Below, in pieces: positions 1-8,968 of a stretch of DNA of 64,000 nucleotides. This DNA comes from Planctomycetota bacterium (GTDB lineage: Bacteria; Planctomycetota; GCA-002687715; DRQF01): positions 62,001 through 126,000 of the forward strand of contig JACKGY010000010.1 of assembly GCA_020639295.1 (NCBI GenBank), written 5' to 3'. The position numbers and the translations under genes were made by a program. The notes under the pieces are model-generated. The model was given only the letters and a program-made list of their open reading frames with translations, was not told the DNA's origin and made no database searches. Every line of letters begins with the position of its first letter. Position 1 is the first letter of the stretch.

Positions 1-385
1 GGAGCCGGGCAGCACACCCGGACTCCCGGGGCACTTTTTGGCAGTTTTCTGCGCCGTTTTCGAGCCTCGCCGGGTCTATAGGCCTGGAATGGGTTCAGTA
101 GAAGTCGTGTGACTGACTCCCGCCTCGTGAAAAACGGCAAATGTAACAACACCTACATCATCATCACTCTCTCCTACACACCAAGCCGGTCACACGACTT
201 CTCGCCCTGTTCTCTGCGCCAGCCCCCCCGGTCATCGAGATCTGCAACGAATCGAACATGAATAGGAACGGCTGCACGGCGGGCATCTTCACCGCCTCGC
301 GACGCGGCGAACCGAGCCGCTGAACGCGCAAGAAGGCCCTGGATTCCGAGGAATCCAGGGCCTTCTCGTCAGGCCGAACGCGAAC
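1..385. other. Non-coding left edge with long inverted repeat
   Basis: No convincing coding frame is seen here. A perfect 14-bp inverted repeat (100-113 and 189-202, AGAAGTCGTGTGAC and its complement) brackets 75 bases that are much richer in A and T than the rest of the window. A short frame starting with GTG near 127 stays open to about 260 but has no recognisable product. The right end carries the terminator described separately. The element could be a structured RNA, an operator-like palindrome or a remnant of a small inverted-repeat element; no target duplication is visible next to the arms. Confidence 0.4.
331..366 (-). terminator. Intrinsic terminator-like hairpin
   Basis: A perfect stem of about 16 bp (AGAAGGCCCTGGATTC paired with its complement, loop CGAG) lies 20 bases beyond the stop of the minus-strand gene ending at 386. 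No strong U-run follows on either strand, so direction is inferred from the neighbouring gene. Confidence 0.6.
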
Positions 386-718
386 TCAGTCCGGCTCGTT
401 GCCGTCGTCGCGCATCAGCTCCAGGGCGAAGACCAGCATCGGCAGGTTCCCCGAAGCCGGGCCCAGGATGCCGGGCAGGATCTCGGGGCGGTCGGCCTTC
501 GGGTCGGCGCCGTGGACGCGGCTGCGATTGAGCACCTCGTCGAGCAGCCGGGCCTTGAAGGCGTTGAACTCGACTCCGAACTCCACGCAGAGGCGATAGA
601 GGTCGTCGGCGAGGACTTCGGCCAGTTCGGTGAATCCCGGCTCGCCGGCCTGGAAGCGCGCGGCCTCCGGCCGCCAGGCCTGCTCCAGGATCGCATGGTA
701 GATCGAGTCGAGCTGCAT
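386..718 (-). CDS. Small conserved-looking protein of unknown function
   Basis: This encodes 110 residues, acidic and mostly helical in appearance, with no signal peptide or membrane segment. I do not recognise the family. The ATG at 718 is preceded by GAGGAG five bases upstream, which fixes the start well. It has Trp, Phe and Leu positions spaced like an amphipathic helical protein (start MQLDSIYHAILEQAW). It is transcribed away from dsbD and stops just before a strong hairpin, so it is probably a single-gene unit. Nothing in the sequence gives a function. Confidence 0.7.
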   Translation of the reverse strand: MQLDSIYHAILEQAWRPEAARFQAGEPGFTELAEVLADDLYRLCVEFGVEFNAFKARLLDEVLNRSRVHGADPKADRPEILPGILGPASGNLPMLVFALELMRDDGNEPD

Positions 719-877
719 GTCGGCTCCTCGAGGAAACCGGCCCCCTCCCCGGGAGCTCGAACGCCAGGGGCGAGGTCCCCCCTCGCCTTGCGCTCACATA
801 GAGGTACGACTCCTGGCGAAACCTGCAAGCGCGAATCCAAAAAGGAGCGGTCCCCGGACCGGTCGGTCGGGCGCATT

Positions 878-906
878 TTGATGCCCCCGGAATTTGTCCG
901 TAAAGT
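878..906 (+). promoter_or_regulatory. Candidate sigma-70 promoter of dsbD
   Basis: TTGATG at 878-883 and TAAAGT at 901-906 are separated by 17 bases, giving a start near 913 and a leader of about 60 bases before the ATG at 973. It was identified by eye against the TTGACA/TATAAT consensus. Confidence 0.45.
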
Positions 907-972
907 CCGCGGTTCCGCCCGAGGTCGATGGCGGCCCGAGCCCCGCCGGGTCGCGACCACGAAGGAGTCCTC

Positions 973-3333
973 ATGTTCCGTCTCGCGCTTGTCCTCGTCA
1001 TCGGCCTCGCGGCCGGACTCGACCTCGTCGCCCAGGTCGACGTACCGCCGGTCGCCATCGCTTCGGCGAAGGTGTTGCCGACACCCGTCGCGCCCGGCGG
1101 AGAAGCCCGGATCGAGGTGACCGTGGCCATCGAGCCTGGCTGGCACATCTACTCGGTCGCCGAACACGAGGGCCAGGAGTCGACCAGCTTCGCGCTGAAG
1201 ACCGAGGGCGTGACCCTCGCCGGCGCGATCGTCGAGCCGGAACCCCACGTCGATCGACAGGACTGGGGCACCTACTACGAACATTCGGGCCAGGTCGTCT
1301 TCAGCTTGCCGGTCCGCTTCGCGGCCGAGCTGAAGGGCGACCTGCGCATCCGGGGCGAGATGGCCTACATGGCCTGCGACGACAGCGGTTGCCTGCCGCC
1401 GGCGAAGCTCGGCTTCAGCGCGCGGGCCAGCATCGCCCCGCCCACGGGTCCGCAGGAGGAGCCGAAGACCGCCCTCGATCTGGCGGCCCTGAAGAAGCTG
1501 GTCGCCGAGGTCGTGAGCGGAGCCAACGAATCCCTGCAGGTCGACCTGGAGCGGGTCCTCGATCGCCTCGAGCGGCTCGAGGAGGCGGTCATCCCCGAGC
1601 CGCAGTTCGCGCCGGAGCCGCCGGCCTGGGATCTCGTGCTCGACGACTTCAGCATCCTCGACCGGAACTCTCGCGCCGGCGAGACCGTGAGGGCGCGACT
1701 GCGCTTCGTCACCGGCGAGAAGGTGAAGCTGGACAAGCCCGGCGAGATCTACGTCGACGTCGGGTCCTCGAAGCGCTTCGTCGAGGCCGAGGCGGTGGCG
1801 GCGACCAGCGACGCGGAGGGGTTGCACCACGAGGTCGAGATCGAGCTCCTGGCCAGGGATCTGGCCCGGAGCGGCACCGAGGATCTGGACCTCACCGTCT
1901 CCCTGCCGATGAACGTCGAGGGCCTGGTCTTCGAGAAGGAGATCGGCGGCCTGAAGGGACGGGTCGAGTTCGGCCTGCCCAGCATGGGCGCCTGGATCCT
2001 CAAGGCGGTGATCGCCGCGCTCCTGGCCCTGCTGACGCCCTGCGTGTTCCCGATGATCCCGATCACCGTCTCGGTGTTCACCAAGCAGGCGGAGAAGCAG
2101 CACCGCAACCCGCTGGTGATGCCCCTGGTCTACGTCTTCGGCATCGTCGCCAGCTTCGTGGCGATCGGCACCGCCTTCACCTTCGCCTTCGGCGCCGCCG
2201 GGGCCCAGGTCCTGGCCACGAACGGCTGGTTGCAGGGCGCCTTCGGCGTCCTCTTCGTGGTCTTCTCGCTCTCGCTCTTCGGCCTCTTCAACCTGCGGCC
2301 GCCGGCCTTCCTGATGAACAAGGCCGGCCAGGCCCAGGGCCGCGGCGACCTCGCCGGCATCCTGCTGATGGGCCTTCTGTTCTCGATGACCAGCTTCACC
2401 TGCACGGCGCCGCTGGTCGGCCTGATCCTGGTGGACGCCGCCGAGAGCGGTGAATGGCAGTTCCCCATCGTCGGCATGCTGGCCTTCTCGCTGGTGCTGG
2501 CGATCCCCTTCTTCTTCCTGGCGCTGTTCCCGCGGCTACTCACCAGCATGCCCCGCTCGGGGGGCTGGATGAACCGGGTCAAGGCGACCCTCGGCTTCCT
2601 CGAACTGGCCTTCGCGCTCAAATTCATCGGGGCCATGGACGCCTACTTCGGCTGGGCCGTCTTCACCCGGACCTCGATCCTCTGGCTCTGGGTCATCATC
2701 TTCATGATGAACGGCGCCTACCTCCTCGGCTTCGTCAACTTCAAGCACGACATGAAGCCGGAGAAGATCGGCGGCATCGCCGGGAGCGTCGCCGTCGCGA
2801 TGATCATCCTCGGCCTGCACACCATGCAGGGTGCCTACGGCAAGTCCATGCCCTACGTCATGGAGAGCCTCCTGCCGCCGAGCCTCGAGGAGGGCGGCGA
2901 CGGCGGCGTCCTCGGCTGGCACAACCACGTGGTCGACGATCCGGACCTCGCCATCGCGCGGGCCAAGTCCGCCGGTACCGGCATCCTGGTCGACTTCACC
3001 GGCTACACGTGACCGAACTGCCGTGACGTGGAGAGCCGTGTGTTCTCCAACAACCAGCCGGTCGAAGCGGCGATGGACGAGATGGTCGTGCTCTCCCTCC
3101 ACACCGACGGGACGGGCAAGCGGAAGGACGAGTTCGGCAACCTGCGCGAGAAGCTGACCGGCAGCGCCACCAACCCGGTCTACATCGTCGTGAGCCCCTG
3201 GAACTTCGAGAAGGTCCTCTACCAGGCCGACTACAACCAGGCGGTCGGCGCCGGTTTCGCCGATCGGCTCGGCCGGGCCAATCGCCGCGCCAAGCGCATC
3301 GCGGCCCGGAACGAGACCCCCGGCGCCGAGTAG
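973..3333 (+). CDS. dsbD: Thiol:disulfide interchange protein DsbD, probable selenoprotein (in-frame TGA at 3010-3012)
   Basis: DsbD passes electrons from cytoplasmic thioredoxin across the inner membrane to envelope thiol proteins. The start at 973 follows AAGGAG and a signal peptide. An N-terminal DsbD-alpha-like domain has C135 and C140. The central membrane domain carries the two expected cysteines, C357 (TPCVFPMIP) and C477 (FTCTAPL). The C-terminal thioredoxin-like domain begins VDFTGYT, then TGA, then PNCRDVESRVF, continuing in the same frame to 3333. The TGA occupies exactly the first Cys of CxxC, giving U680-P-N-C683 in a 786-residue protein. A hairpin just downstream fits a bacterial SECIS. 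Read conventionally, the gene would be split at 3012, removing the redox domain. A nonsense mutation is the alternative but would have to hit this single codon. The next gene follows four bases after the stop and is probably cotranslated. Confidence 0.85.
3010..3049 (+). promoter_or_regulatory. UGA(Sec) codon with candidate bacterial SECIS hairpin
   Basis: After TGA at 3010-3012, TGGAGA (3029-3034) pairs with TCTCCA (3044-3049), enclosing the 9-base loop GCCGTGTGT; an extra G-U pair is possible. The loop begins about 21-22 bases after the UGA and its first base is G. Both fit the general bacterial SECIS description (short stem, loop roughly 16-37 bases from UGA, G among the first loop bases). 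This is an inference from sequence; no selA, selB, selC or selD lies in the window. Confidence 0.6.
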
Positions 3334-3337
3334 GGCT

Positions 3338-3793
3338 GTGGTGACCTTCCTCCGTTTCTTCGGCTGGCTGACCAGCCTGGCGCTGGTCGTCATGCTGCTG
3401 GACGGCATCCTGGAACGTTGCGGGCTCTGGTGGCACCCGGCCCTGCACGTCGGCGCCGGCATCGGCCTGCTCGTGCTGGTGCCTCTGCTCTACATCCTGC
3501 CCTACCTCGACCTGATCGGGCTGGGCACGCTCCTCCGTCGGCGGGAGGATCTCGCCGAGCGCGCGACCCGGCTCGCTCTCCTGGCCGAGCTGAAGGGGCG
3601 CCTGTTCTGGCCGGTCCTGCGCGCGATCCTCCTGCTCGTCGCCGGGCCGATCGCCGGCTTCCTCGAACGGGGACACCTGGTTCCGGCCTGGACGCACGGC
3701 GCTTTGATGATTCTTCATCTTGGCGCCCATCTCGAGGTCTGGGCCCGGTCCCTCTTCTCCCAGCGCCTGGCGCGGGAGCTGCTCGCCGCCTGA
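3338..3793 (+). CDS. Four-helix integral membrane protein, unknown
   Basis: A 151-residue hydrophobic protein with about four membrane segments (roughly residues 5-25, 35-58, 85-105 and 118-140) and short charged loops, including an RRRED stretch after the second helix. It starts with GTG (3338, or the adjacent GTG at 3341) only four bases after the dsbD stop, suggesting translational coupling and a shared transcript. I do not recognise the family. Placement directly after dsbD suggests, without proving, a role in the same envelope redox process. Confidence 0.7.
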   Translation: MVTFLRFFGWLTSLALVVMLLDGILERCGLWWHPALHVGAGIGLLVLVPLLYILPYLDLIGLGTLLRRREDLAERATRLALLAELKGRLFWPVLRAILLLVAGPIAGFLERGHLVPAWTHGALMILHLGAHLEVWARSLFSQRLARELLAA

Positions 3794-3966
3794 AGCGCCG
3801 CGGTCTTCCCGGATACCGGGAATCCGGGCCGGTACTTCGCTGTATCCTTCCATGTCGCTAAAAAGGGCCGCGCTCTCGGCAGCCTCGCATGACTATGCGA
3901 GGATGCCCCCGGTCAGCCCCCGGGGGAGCCGACGTCGCGCCGATGCCGCCAACCCGGAATGGAACG

Positions 3967-4596
3967 ATGGGCCGCAAGGAACACGGAACCACGCAGCAGC
4001 TCGTCCTGAAGATCAAGGAGGGCGACCGCGAGGCCTTCGATCAGCTCTTCATGCGCTACTACCCGCGCATCAAGCTGGTCGTCCGCATGCAGATGCTCGA
4101 CAAGCTGCGGGCCCAGGTCGAGGCCGACGACGTGATCCAGGAGATCTACATGGAGGTGTACAAGAACTTCCACAAGTTCCAGTACTCCGACCCGGACTCC
4201 TTCTTCAAGTGGGTCACCACCGTCGTCGGCTGGAAGATCAAGGACTTCGACAAGTACTTCTTCAAGACCGCCAAGCGCCAGCCCCACGAGAGTTCGGCGC
4301 AGTCCTCGCAGGTCGACGACAGCAGCGGCTTCGACCTCACCGACCGCGTCCCGGCGGCCCAGAACACGCCCAGCCAGATCGTCATGGAACGGGAGGGCTA
4401 CCAGGTCCTGCAGCAGGCCCTGGAGAAGCTACCGGAGAAGGACCGCAAGGTGATCGCCTATCGCCAGATCATGAAGCTCAGCGCGGCCGAGACCGGCGAG
4501 CTCCTGAACATGCAGGCGAACGCGGTCAACGTGCTCTTCCACCGGGCTCAGCAGCGGCTCGAGAAGGTCCTGAAGGAAATGGCCTACTTCGGATGA
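3967..4596 (+). CDS. ECF-type RNA polymerase sigma factor
   Basis: A 209-residue protein with the two-domain layout of extracytoplasmic-function sigma factors. Region 2 (about residues 12-95) contains the FDQLFMRYYPRIK and VEADDVIQEIYMEVYKNF segments. Region 4 (about 145-205) contains a helix-turn-helix, LPEKDRKVIAYRQIMKLSAA through NVLFHRAQQRL. The ATG at 3967 begins where family similarity begins; an in-frame ATG at 3889 would add 26 poorly conserved residues. The stop overlaps the start of the next gene (ATGA), so the two proteins are made together. That partner looks kinase-derived, suggesting regulation through it rather than by a classical anti-sigma factor, none of which is seen. Confidence 0.88.
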   Translation: MGRKEHGTTQQLVLKIKEGDREAFDQLFMRYYPRIKLVVRMQMLDKLRAQVEADDVIQEIYMEVYKNFHKFQYSDPDSFFKWVTTVVGWKIKDFDKYFFKTAKRQPHESSAQSSQVDDSSGFDLTDRVPAAQNTPSQIVMEREGYQVLQQALEKLPEKDRKVIAYRQIMKLSAAETGELLNMQANAVNVLFHRAQQRLEKVLKEMAYFG

Positions 4597-5747
4597 GCGA
4601 GCTTCCGGACCCGCAGGAAGACGCCCTCGCCGAGCTGCTCGGTGATCTCCTCGATCGCAAGAACCGGGGCGAGGACTTCGACCTCGAGGCCCTGAAGCGC
4701 GAGCACCCCGGCTTCGCCCGCGAGATCGAGTCCTTCCTCGGCATGGACGAGGTCTTCGCCGACGCCCTGGGCGATGCCGTCCTCGACCATGCCTTCGGCG
4801 ACGACGTGGCCCAGCTCGCCGAGCGCTTTCCGCTGGCGGACCGACTCGACGACACCGCCTTCGGCAGCCTGCATCGGCTACGGGCCGAGCCCGGCGGCCT
4901 GCCGCGCGAGCTGATCACCGCCGACCCGATGTTCGGCCGGGGCGCGCATTCCCGGCTCGCGGCCTCGCTGCGGCACGCCGCCCTCTACCAGGCGCCTGGT
5001 TTCGCCCGCATCCTCGACCACGGCCGCCTCGACGGCCGGGCCTACGTCGTGCGCGAGTGCCTGGTCGGACCCAGCCTGCGTGAACTGGTCGACCGCATCC
5101 TCGAGAGCGGGCGGATGCTGCCGGCGGCCGAGCGGGAAGGGGAGGGCCGGCCGGTGGATCGGGTCGAACAGGCCGGACGCTGCGCGGCCTCGCCCGCGCA
5201 CCTGGCCCGCCTGGCCCGGCACTTTCGGGCCTGGTCCGACATCCTCGACGGCGGTCATCTCCGCGGTCTGGTCCATCGGGAGCTGAACCCCGACAATCTC
5301 GGCTTCGGCGCCAACGGCCAGGCGATGATCCAGGGCATCGGTCTCGCCTGGCAGGGGACCCGGATCGAGCCCCGCCTCATGCGCGGTTGGACGCCGCAGT
5401 GGCTCGCGCCCGAGGTGGTGGACCCGTCCTGGGGCCCGGTCAGCCATCTCGCCGACGTCTATTCGCTCGGGCGGGCGCTCAGCGATGCCCTCGCCCTCGA
5501 CATGCCGCAGCCCGCGGACGACGCCGCCGGTCTGCTCATGCACATCGCGGTCGGCGACCGGGCCTTCCTCGAGCTCCTGCCGCGCGCCCTGCCGGCGAGC
5601 CTGCGTGAGCTGATCGAGCAGGCGACCTTCCCCGATCCGTCACGACGGCTCTCGAGCCTGGCCGAATTCGGCCAGCGCCTGGCCGAGATCCTGCCCCCGA
5701 TCGGCGACGAGCCGCGCAGCTGGGCCGCGCGGCTCTTCGGTCGCTGA
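4593..5747 (+). CDS. Protein kinase-like protein, probable pseudokinase
   Basis: A 384-residue protein resembling Hanks-type Ser/Thr kinases from about residue 125 on. The catalytic loop reads HRELNPDN (about residue 228), where active kinases have HRDLKPxN: the catalytic Asp is Glu and the Lys is Asn. The DFG position reads roughly IQGIGLAW, without DFG. No glycine-rich loop is seen. The APE-like motif (WLAPEVV) and DVYSLG helix remain, so the fold is likely kept and catalysis lost. The first 120 residues are an acidic helical region. It starts inside the stop of the ECF sigma factor gene, so it is a strong candidate for a sensor or partner of that sigma factor. Confidence 0.75.
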   Translation: MSELPDPQEDALAELLGDLLDRKNRGEDFDLEALKREHPGFAREIESFLGMDEVFADALGDAVLDHAFGDDVAQLAERFPLADRLDDTAFGSLHRLRAEPGGLPRELITADPMFGRGAHSRLAASLRHAALYQAPGFARILDHGRLDGRAYVVRECLVGPSLRELVDRILESGRMLPAAEREGEGRPVDRVEQAGRCAASPAHLARLARHFRAWSDILDGGHLRGLVHRELNPDNLGFGANGQAMIQGIGLAWQGTRIEPRLMRGWTPQWLAPEVVDPSWGPVSHLADVYSLGRALSDALALDMPQPADDAAGLLMHIAVGDRAFLELLPRALPASLRELIEQATFPDPSRRLSSLAEFGQRLAEILPPIGDEPRSWAARLFGR

Positions 5748-5774
5748 CGCGTCTCGTCCTCGGCGCGGATCGCC

Positions 5775-6884
5775 TCAGGTCGACAGCTCGAGCTTCTTCG
5801 GTCCGGCCCCGCTCATCTGCCGTTTGGCCAGCTCGGCCGCGGTCTGCTCGGCGACCGAGCGGAAGGCGGTCTTCACCGACTCGGGCGTGTCGGCGGCCAG
5901 GACCGCGGGCGTGCCGTCGTCGCCATGCTCGCGGATGCTCAGGTCGATCGGCACGTGCCCGAGGAAACGCAGGCCCTTCTCCTCGGCCCAGCGGCGGCCG
6001 CCGTCCTGGCCGAAGATGTGGCTGGTCTCGCCGCAATGCGGGCAGGCGAAGCCGCTCATGTTCTCGACGATGCCCAGGACCGGGACGTTCGTGGTCTCGA
6101 ACATCGCCAGCGCCTTCCGGGCGTCCAGCATGGCGACGTCCTGCGGCGTGGTCACCACGACCGCGCCGGTGGTCTTGACCTGCTGGGCCATGGTGAGCTG
6201 GGCGTCGCCGGTACCGGGCGGCAGGTCGACCACCAGGTAGTCGAGCTCGCCCCATTCGACCTCGAAGAAGAACTGGCGGAGCGCGCCGTGGATCATCGGT
6301 CCGCGCCAGATGACCGCCCGGTCGCGCTCGACCAGGAAGCCCATCGACATGACCTTCAGACCGTTGCGCTCGAAGGGGATGATCCGGAGCTTGCCCTGCG
6401 CGTCCTCCCGGGTCGCGGGGGGCGTCGGCTCGAGGCCGAGCATGTGGGGGATCGACGGCCCGTAGATGTCGGCGTCGAGGAGGCCGACGCGGGCGCCGGT
6501 GGCGGCGAGCGAGTAGGCGAGGTTGACCGACACGGTCGATTTGCCGACGCCGCCCTTGCCGGAGGCGACCGCGATGATGTTCTTGATCGCCAGGTCGGCG
6601 GTCTGGTCCAGGGCCGCCCGGACCTGGGCGGTCATGGTCACGGTGACCTTCTTCGGCCAGCCGAGGGCGCGGACCACCTCCTCACCTCGGCGCTTCATCT
6701 CGTCCTTGACCGGGCAAGCCGGGGTGGTGAGCTCGATGGCGAAGGCGACCTCGTCACCCTCGATCGCGAGCTGCTTGATGAAGCCGAGGTCGACGATGTT
6801 CCGGCCGAGATCGGGGTCGATGATCGTGCTGAGAGCGCTGAGGATCTCGCTGCGGCGCTGATCGGCCGCCTGGTTGCTGCTCAT
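5775..6884 (-). CDS. mrp: Mrp/ApbC family iron-sulfur carrier ATPase
   Basis: This 369-residue protein is of the Mrp/NBP35/ApbC type, which binds and transfers Fe-S clusters to apoproteins in the cytoplasm. An N-terminal MIP18/DUF59 domain (about 1-95, with STIIDPDLGRNIVDLGF) precedes a P-loop ParA-like domain with the deviant Walker A GKGGVGKST (about 110) and the metal-binding CPHC pair in NMSGFACPHCGE (about 290). The start at 6884 has AGGAG eight bases upstream; a longer frame from 6938 lacks support. It is transcribed divergently from the FHA-GAF-phosphatase gene. Confidence 0.92.
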   Translation of the reverse strand: MSSNQAADQRRSEILSALSTIIDPDLGRNIVDLGFIKQLAIEGDEVAFAIELTTPACPVKDEMKRRGEEVVRALGWPKKVTVTMTAQVRAALDQTADLAIKNIIAVASGKGGVGKSTVSVNLAYSLAATGARVGLLDADIYGPSIPHMLGLEPTPPATREDAQGKLRIIPFERNGLKVMSMGFLVERDRAVIWRGPMIHGALRQFFFEVEWGELDYLVVDLPPGTGDAQLTMAQQVKTTGAVVVTTPQDVAMLDARKALAMFETTNVPVLGIVENMSGFACPHCGETSHIFGQDGGRRWAEEKGLRFLGHVPIDLSIREHGDDGTPAVLAADTPESVKTAFRSVAEQTAAELAKRQMSGAGPKKLELST

Positions 6885-6974
6885 CCGGCTCACTCCTGGT
6901 TCCGGGTCGCGTTCGCTGCCGTTCGCGACGAATAACACCCCGGCCCGAGCCGATAAAGATCGGGGGCTCCGGGC

Positions 6975-7003
6975 TTGAAATGACCGGCCGGAACCCTTCT
7001 AGT
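6975..7003 (+). promoter_or_regulatory. Candidate sigma-70 promoter for the FHA-GAF-PP2C gene
   Basis: TTGAAA (6975-6980) and TCTAGT (6998-7003) are 17 bases apart, 59 bases upstream of the ATG at 7062, within the divergent region shared with mrp. Seen by eye. Confidence 0.4.
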
Positions 7004-7061
7004 GCTGCGCGGGCGAGCGGACCCGCGCCGTCACTTCTGGAATCCGAGGGCCCAACTCGAC

Positions 7062-8801
7062 ATGTCTTACCGGCTGCAAGTCGTGGTGGGGACCCGGGAG
7101 GTGACCTCACGCGAGATCCGGTCCGGCGACGATCTGGTCATCGGTCGGGATTCCGGCTGCGACATCGTCATCCCGGACCGGTCGGTCTCGCGCCGGCACT
7201 GCCGGGTCAAGCTGAGCGGCCACACCGTCGAGTTCAGTGACATGGGCTCGGCCAACGGGCTCTTCGCCCACGGCCAGCTCGCCCAGCGGGTCCTCCTCAA
7301 CGACGGCGAGGTCGTCAGCCTGGGCACCGCCCGGATCATCGTCCAGCGCACGACCAACCAGACCGGCATGATCCCGATCACCGGCCTGTTCGAGACCGTG
7401 TCCCCCAGCTCCGATCCGGAGTTCGGCGCCGACGTCTCCAGCTGGGGCGAGTCCTCGAGTTCGGCCGGCCCGTCGTCGGTGAGCGACTCGATCGTCCGCG
7501 ATCCCAGCGAGTCCTCGATCTCGTCCTCGCAGCTCGCCACCAACAAGCGCGAGTACCAGAAGCTCGAACGCGAACGCATGGCGCTCCTGATCGAGACCGG
7601 CAAGAGTCTGGCCCAGAGCGCCGACCTCGAGGAGCTCCTCGACCGCATCGTCGATCACCTCTTCCAGGCGCTCGCCGTGCGCCGCGCGGTGATCGCGCTC
7701 ACCGAGGACGGCACCGAGTTCGTCGCCCGCAAGGTGATGCCCTCCAAGGAGACCGAGGAGCTGTCGTCGATCGCGAGCCAGAGCATCATGCGTCGCGTGG
7801 CCGCCCAGGGTTGCGGCGAGATCATCAACGACGCGGTCAACGACCAGAAGCTCAACTCCAACATGTCGATCGTGATCTCGAACATCCGGGCCGCGATCTG
7901 CACCCCGATCCTGTTCAACAACCGTTGCCTCGGCGCCATCTACGCCGACTACCCCGGGCGGGCACGGCTCTATACTCCGGCCGACCTCGACTTCCTCACC
8001 GCCTTCGCCAGCATCGCCGCGGTCTCGCTCGAGAACGCCCGCATGGTCAACCAGCTGCGCAAGCAGGAGCGGATCAATCGCGATCTCGAGGTCGCCGCCG
8101 AGATCCAGAAGGGCCTCCTGCCCAACGAGGTCCAGGAGTTCGAGGGGGTCGAGATCGACTGGGCCTACTGGCCGTCGCTCACCGTCGGTGGCGACTTCTT
8201 CGACGTCATCGAGCTCGACGACGGCCGGATCGCGGCCCTCCTCGGTGACGTCTCCGGCAAGTCGGTGCCGGCCGCCCTCTACATGGCCAGGACCCTGAGC
8301 ATCCTGCGCGCGACCATCTCCTCGGCCGGCTCGCCCGGCGAAGCGATGACCCGGACCAACAACCTCCTCGGCGAGACCGAGGGCCGCGTCCTCTTCGCCA
8401 CCACCTTCCTGATGATCCTCAGCCCCGATCGCCGACGGATCGAATGGACCAGCGCCGGGCACAATCCCGTGCTCATCCGCGACCTGGCGAACGGCCTGAT
8501 CCGGCGGCTCGACGCCGAGTCGCCGCCGCTCGGCGTGGTGCCGGGGATCGAATACGAGACCTACGTGACCGAGGTCGATCCGGGGGCCTTCATCTCGATC
8601 TACACCGACGGCATGCCCGAGGCCCGCGACCGCGGCGGCGTCGAGTTCGGCATCCCGAAGGTCGAATCCCTGATCCACGACCACCATGGCGGTCCCGCCA
8701 GCGATGCCACCAAGGCGATGATCAGCTCGATCCAGAAGCACATCATCGACTCGCCCTACATCCGCGACGACGTCTGCATCCTCAACCTCCGCATCCTCTG
8801 A
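7062..8801 (+). CDS. FHA-GAF-PP2C (RsbU/SpoIIE-type) phosphatase
   Basis: A 579-residue cytoplasmic signalling protein. It has an N-terminal FHA domain (about 1-100: LVIGRDSGCDIVIPD, SVSRRHCRV, GSANGLF), which binds phosphothreonine peptides; a Ser-rich linker (about 125-160); a GAF domain (about 185-335); and a C-terminal PP2C phosphatase of RsbU/SpoIIE type with GGDFFDV (about 376) and GDVSGKSVPAALYMA (about 395), the aspartates that bind metal. Such proteins usually dephosphorylate anti-sigma antagonists or similar switch proteins. The FHA suggests input from a Ser/Thr kinase encoded elsewhere. It may be monocistronic; the next gene begins 168 bases later. Confidence 0.9.
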   Translation: MSYRLQVVVGTREVTSREIRSGDDLVIGRDSGCDIVIPDRSVSRRHCRVKLSGHTVEFSDMGSANGLFAHGQLAQRVLLNDGEVVSLGTARIIVQRTTNQTGMIPITGLFETVSPSSDPEFGADVSSWGESSSSAGPSSVSDSIVRDPSESSISSSQLATNKREYQKLERERMALLIETGKSLAQSADLEELLDRIVDHLFQALAVRRAVIALTEDGTEFVARKVMPSKETEELSSIASQSIMRRVAAQGCGEIINDAVNDQKLNSNMSIVISNIRAAICTPILFNNRCLGAIYADYPGRARLYTPADLDFLTAFASIAAVSLENARMVNQLRKQERINRDLEVAAEIQKGLLPNEVQEFEGVEIDWAYWPSLTVGGDFFDVIELDDGRIAALLGDVSGKSVPAALYMARTLSILRATISSAGSPGEAMTRTNNLLGETEGRVLFATTFLMILSPDRRRIEWTSAGHNPVLIRDLANGLIRRLDAESPPLGVVPGIEYETYVTEVDPGAFISIYTDGMPEARDRGGVEFGIPKVESLIHDHHGGPASDATKAMISSIQKHIIDSPYIRDDVCILNLRIL

Positions 8802-8968
8802 GGCTTGCCGGTCATCGTCGAGCCGGTCGGCCGTTGGGTCGGCGACGCCCGATCCGCGGCGTGGCGAACCCGAAGAACTTCACCTCGACTTCCGGTCTGG
8901 ACGATGAAGAAGTGAACGAACGGGGGCCGCCGTGCATCTTCATGCACGGGACCGCAAGCGGGGAACCG

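Noticed and set aside
100..202. Insertion sequence or MITE
   Set aside because: Inverted arms are present, but there is no target duplication, no transposase and no second copy in the window; kept only as an unexplained structure.
415..2103. 562-codon open frame on the minus strand
   Set aside because: Antisense to dsbD and overlapping the better-supported small gene at 386-718; no recognisable protein sequence.
3010..3333. dsbD as a pseudogene or two separate genes split by a stop
   Set aside because: The frame is unbroken after the TGA, the only changed codon is the CxxC cysteine, downstream sequence is fully DsbD-like, and a SECIS-like hairpin follows. A separate start at 3028 would begin in the middle of the thioredoxin fold.
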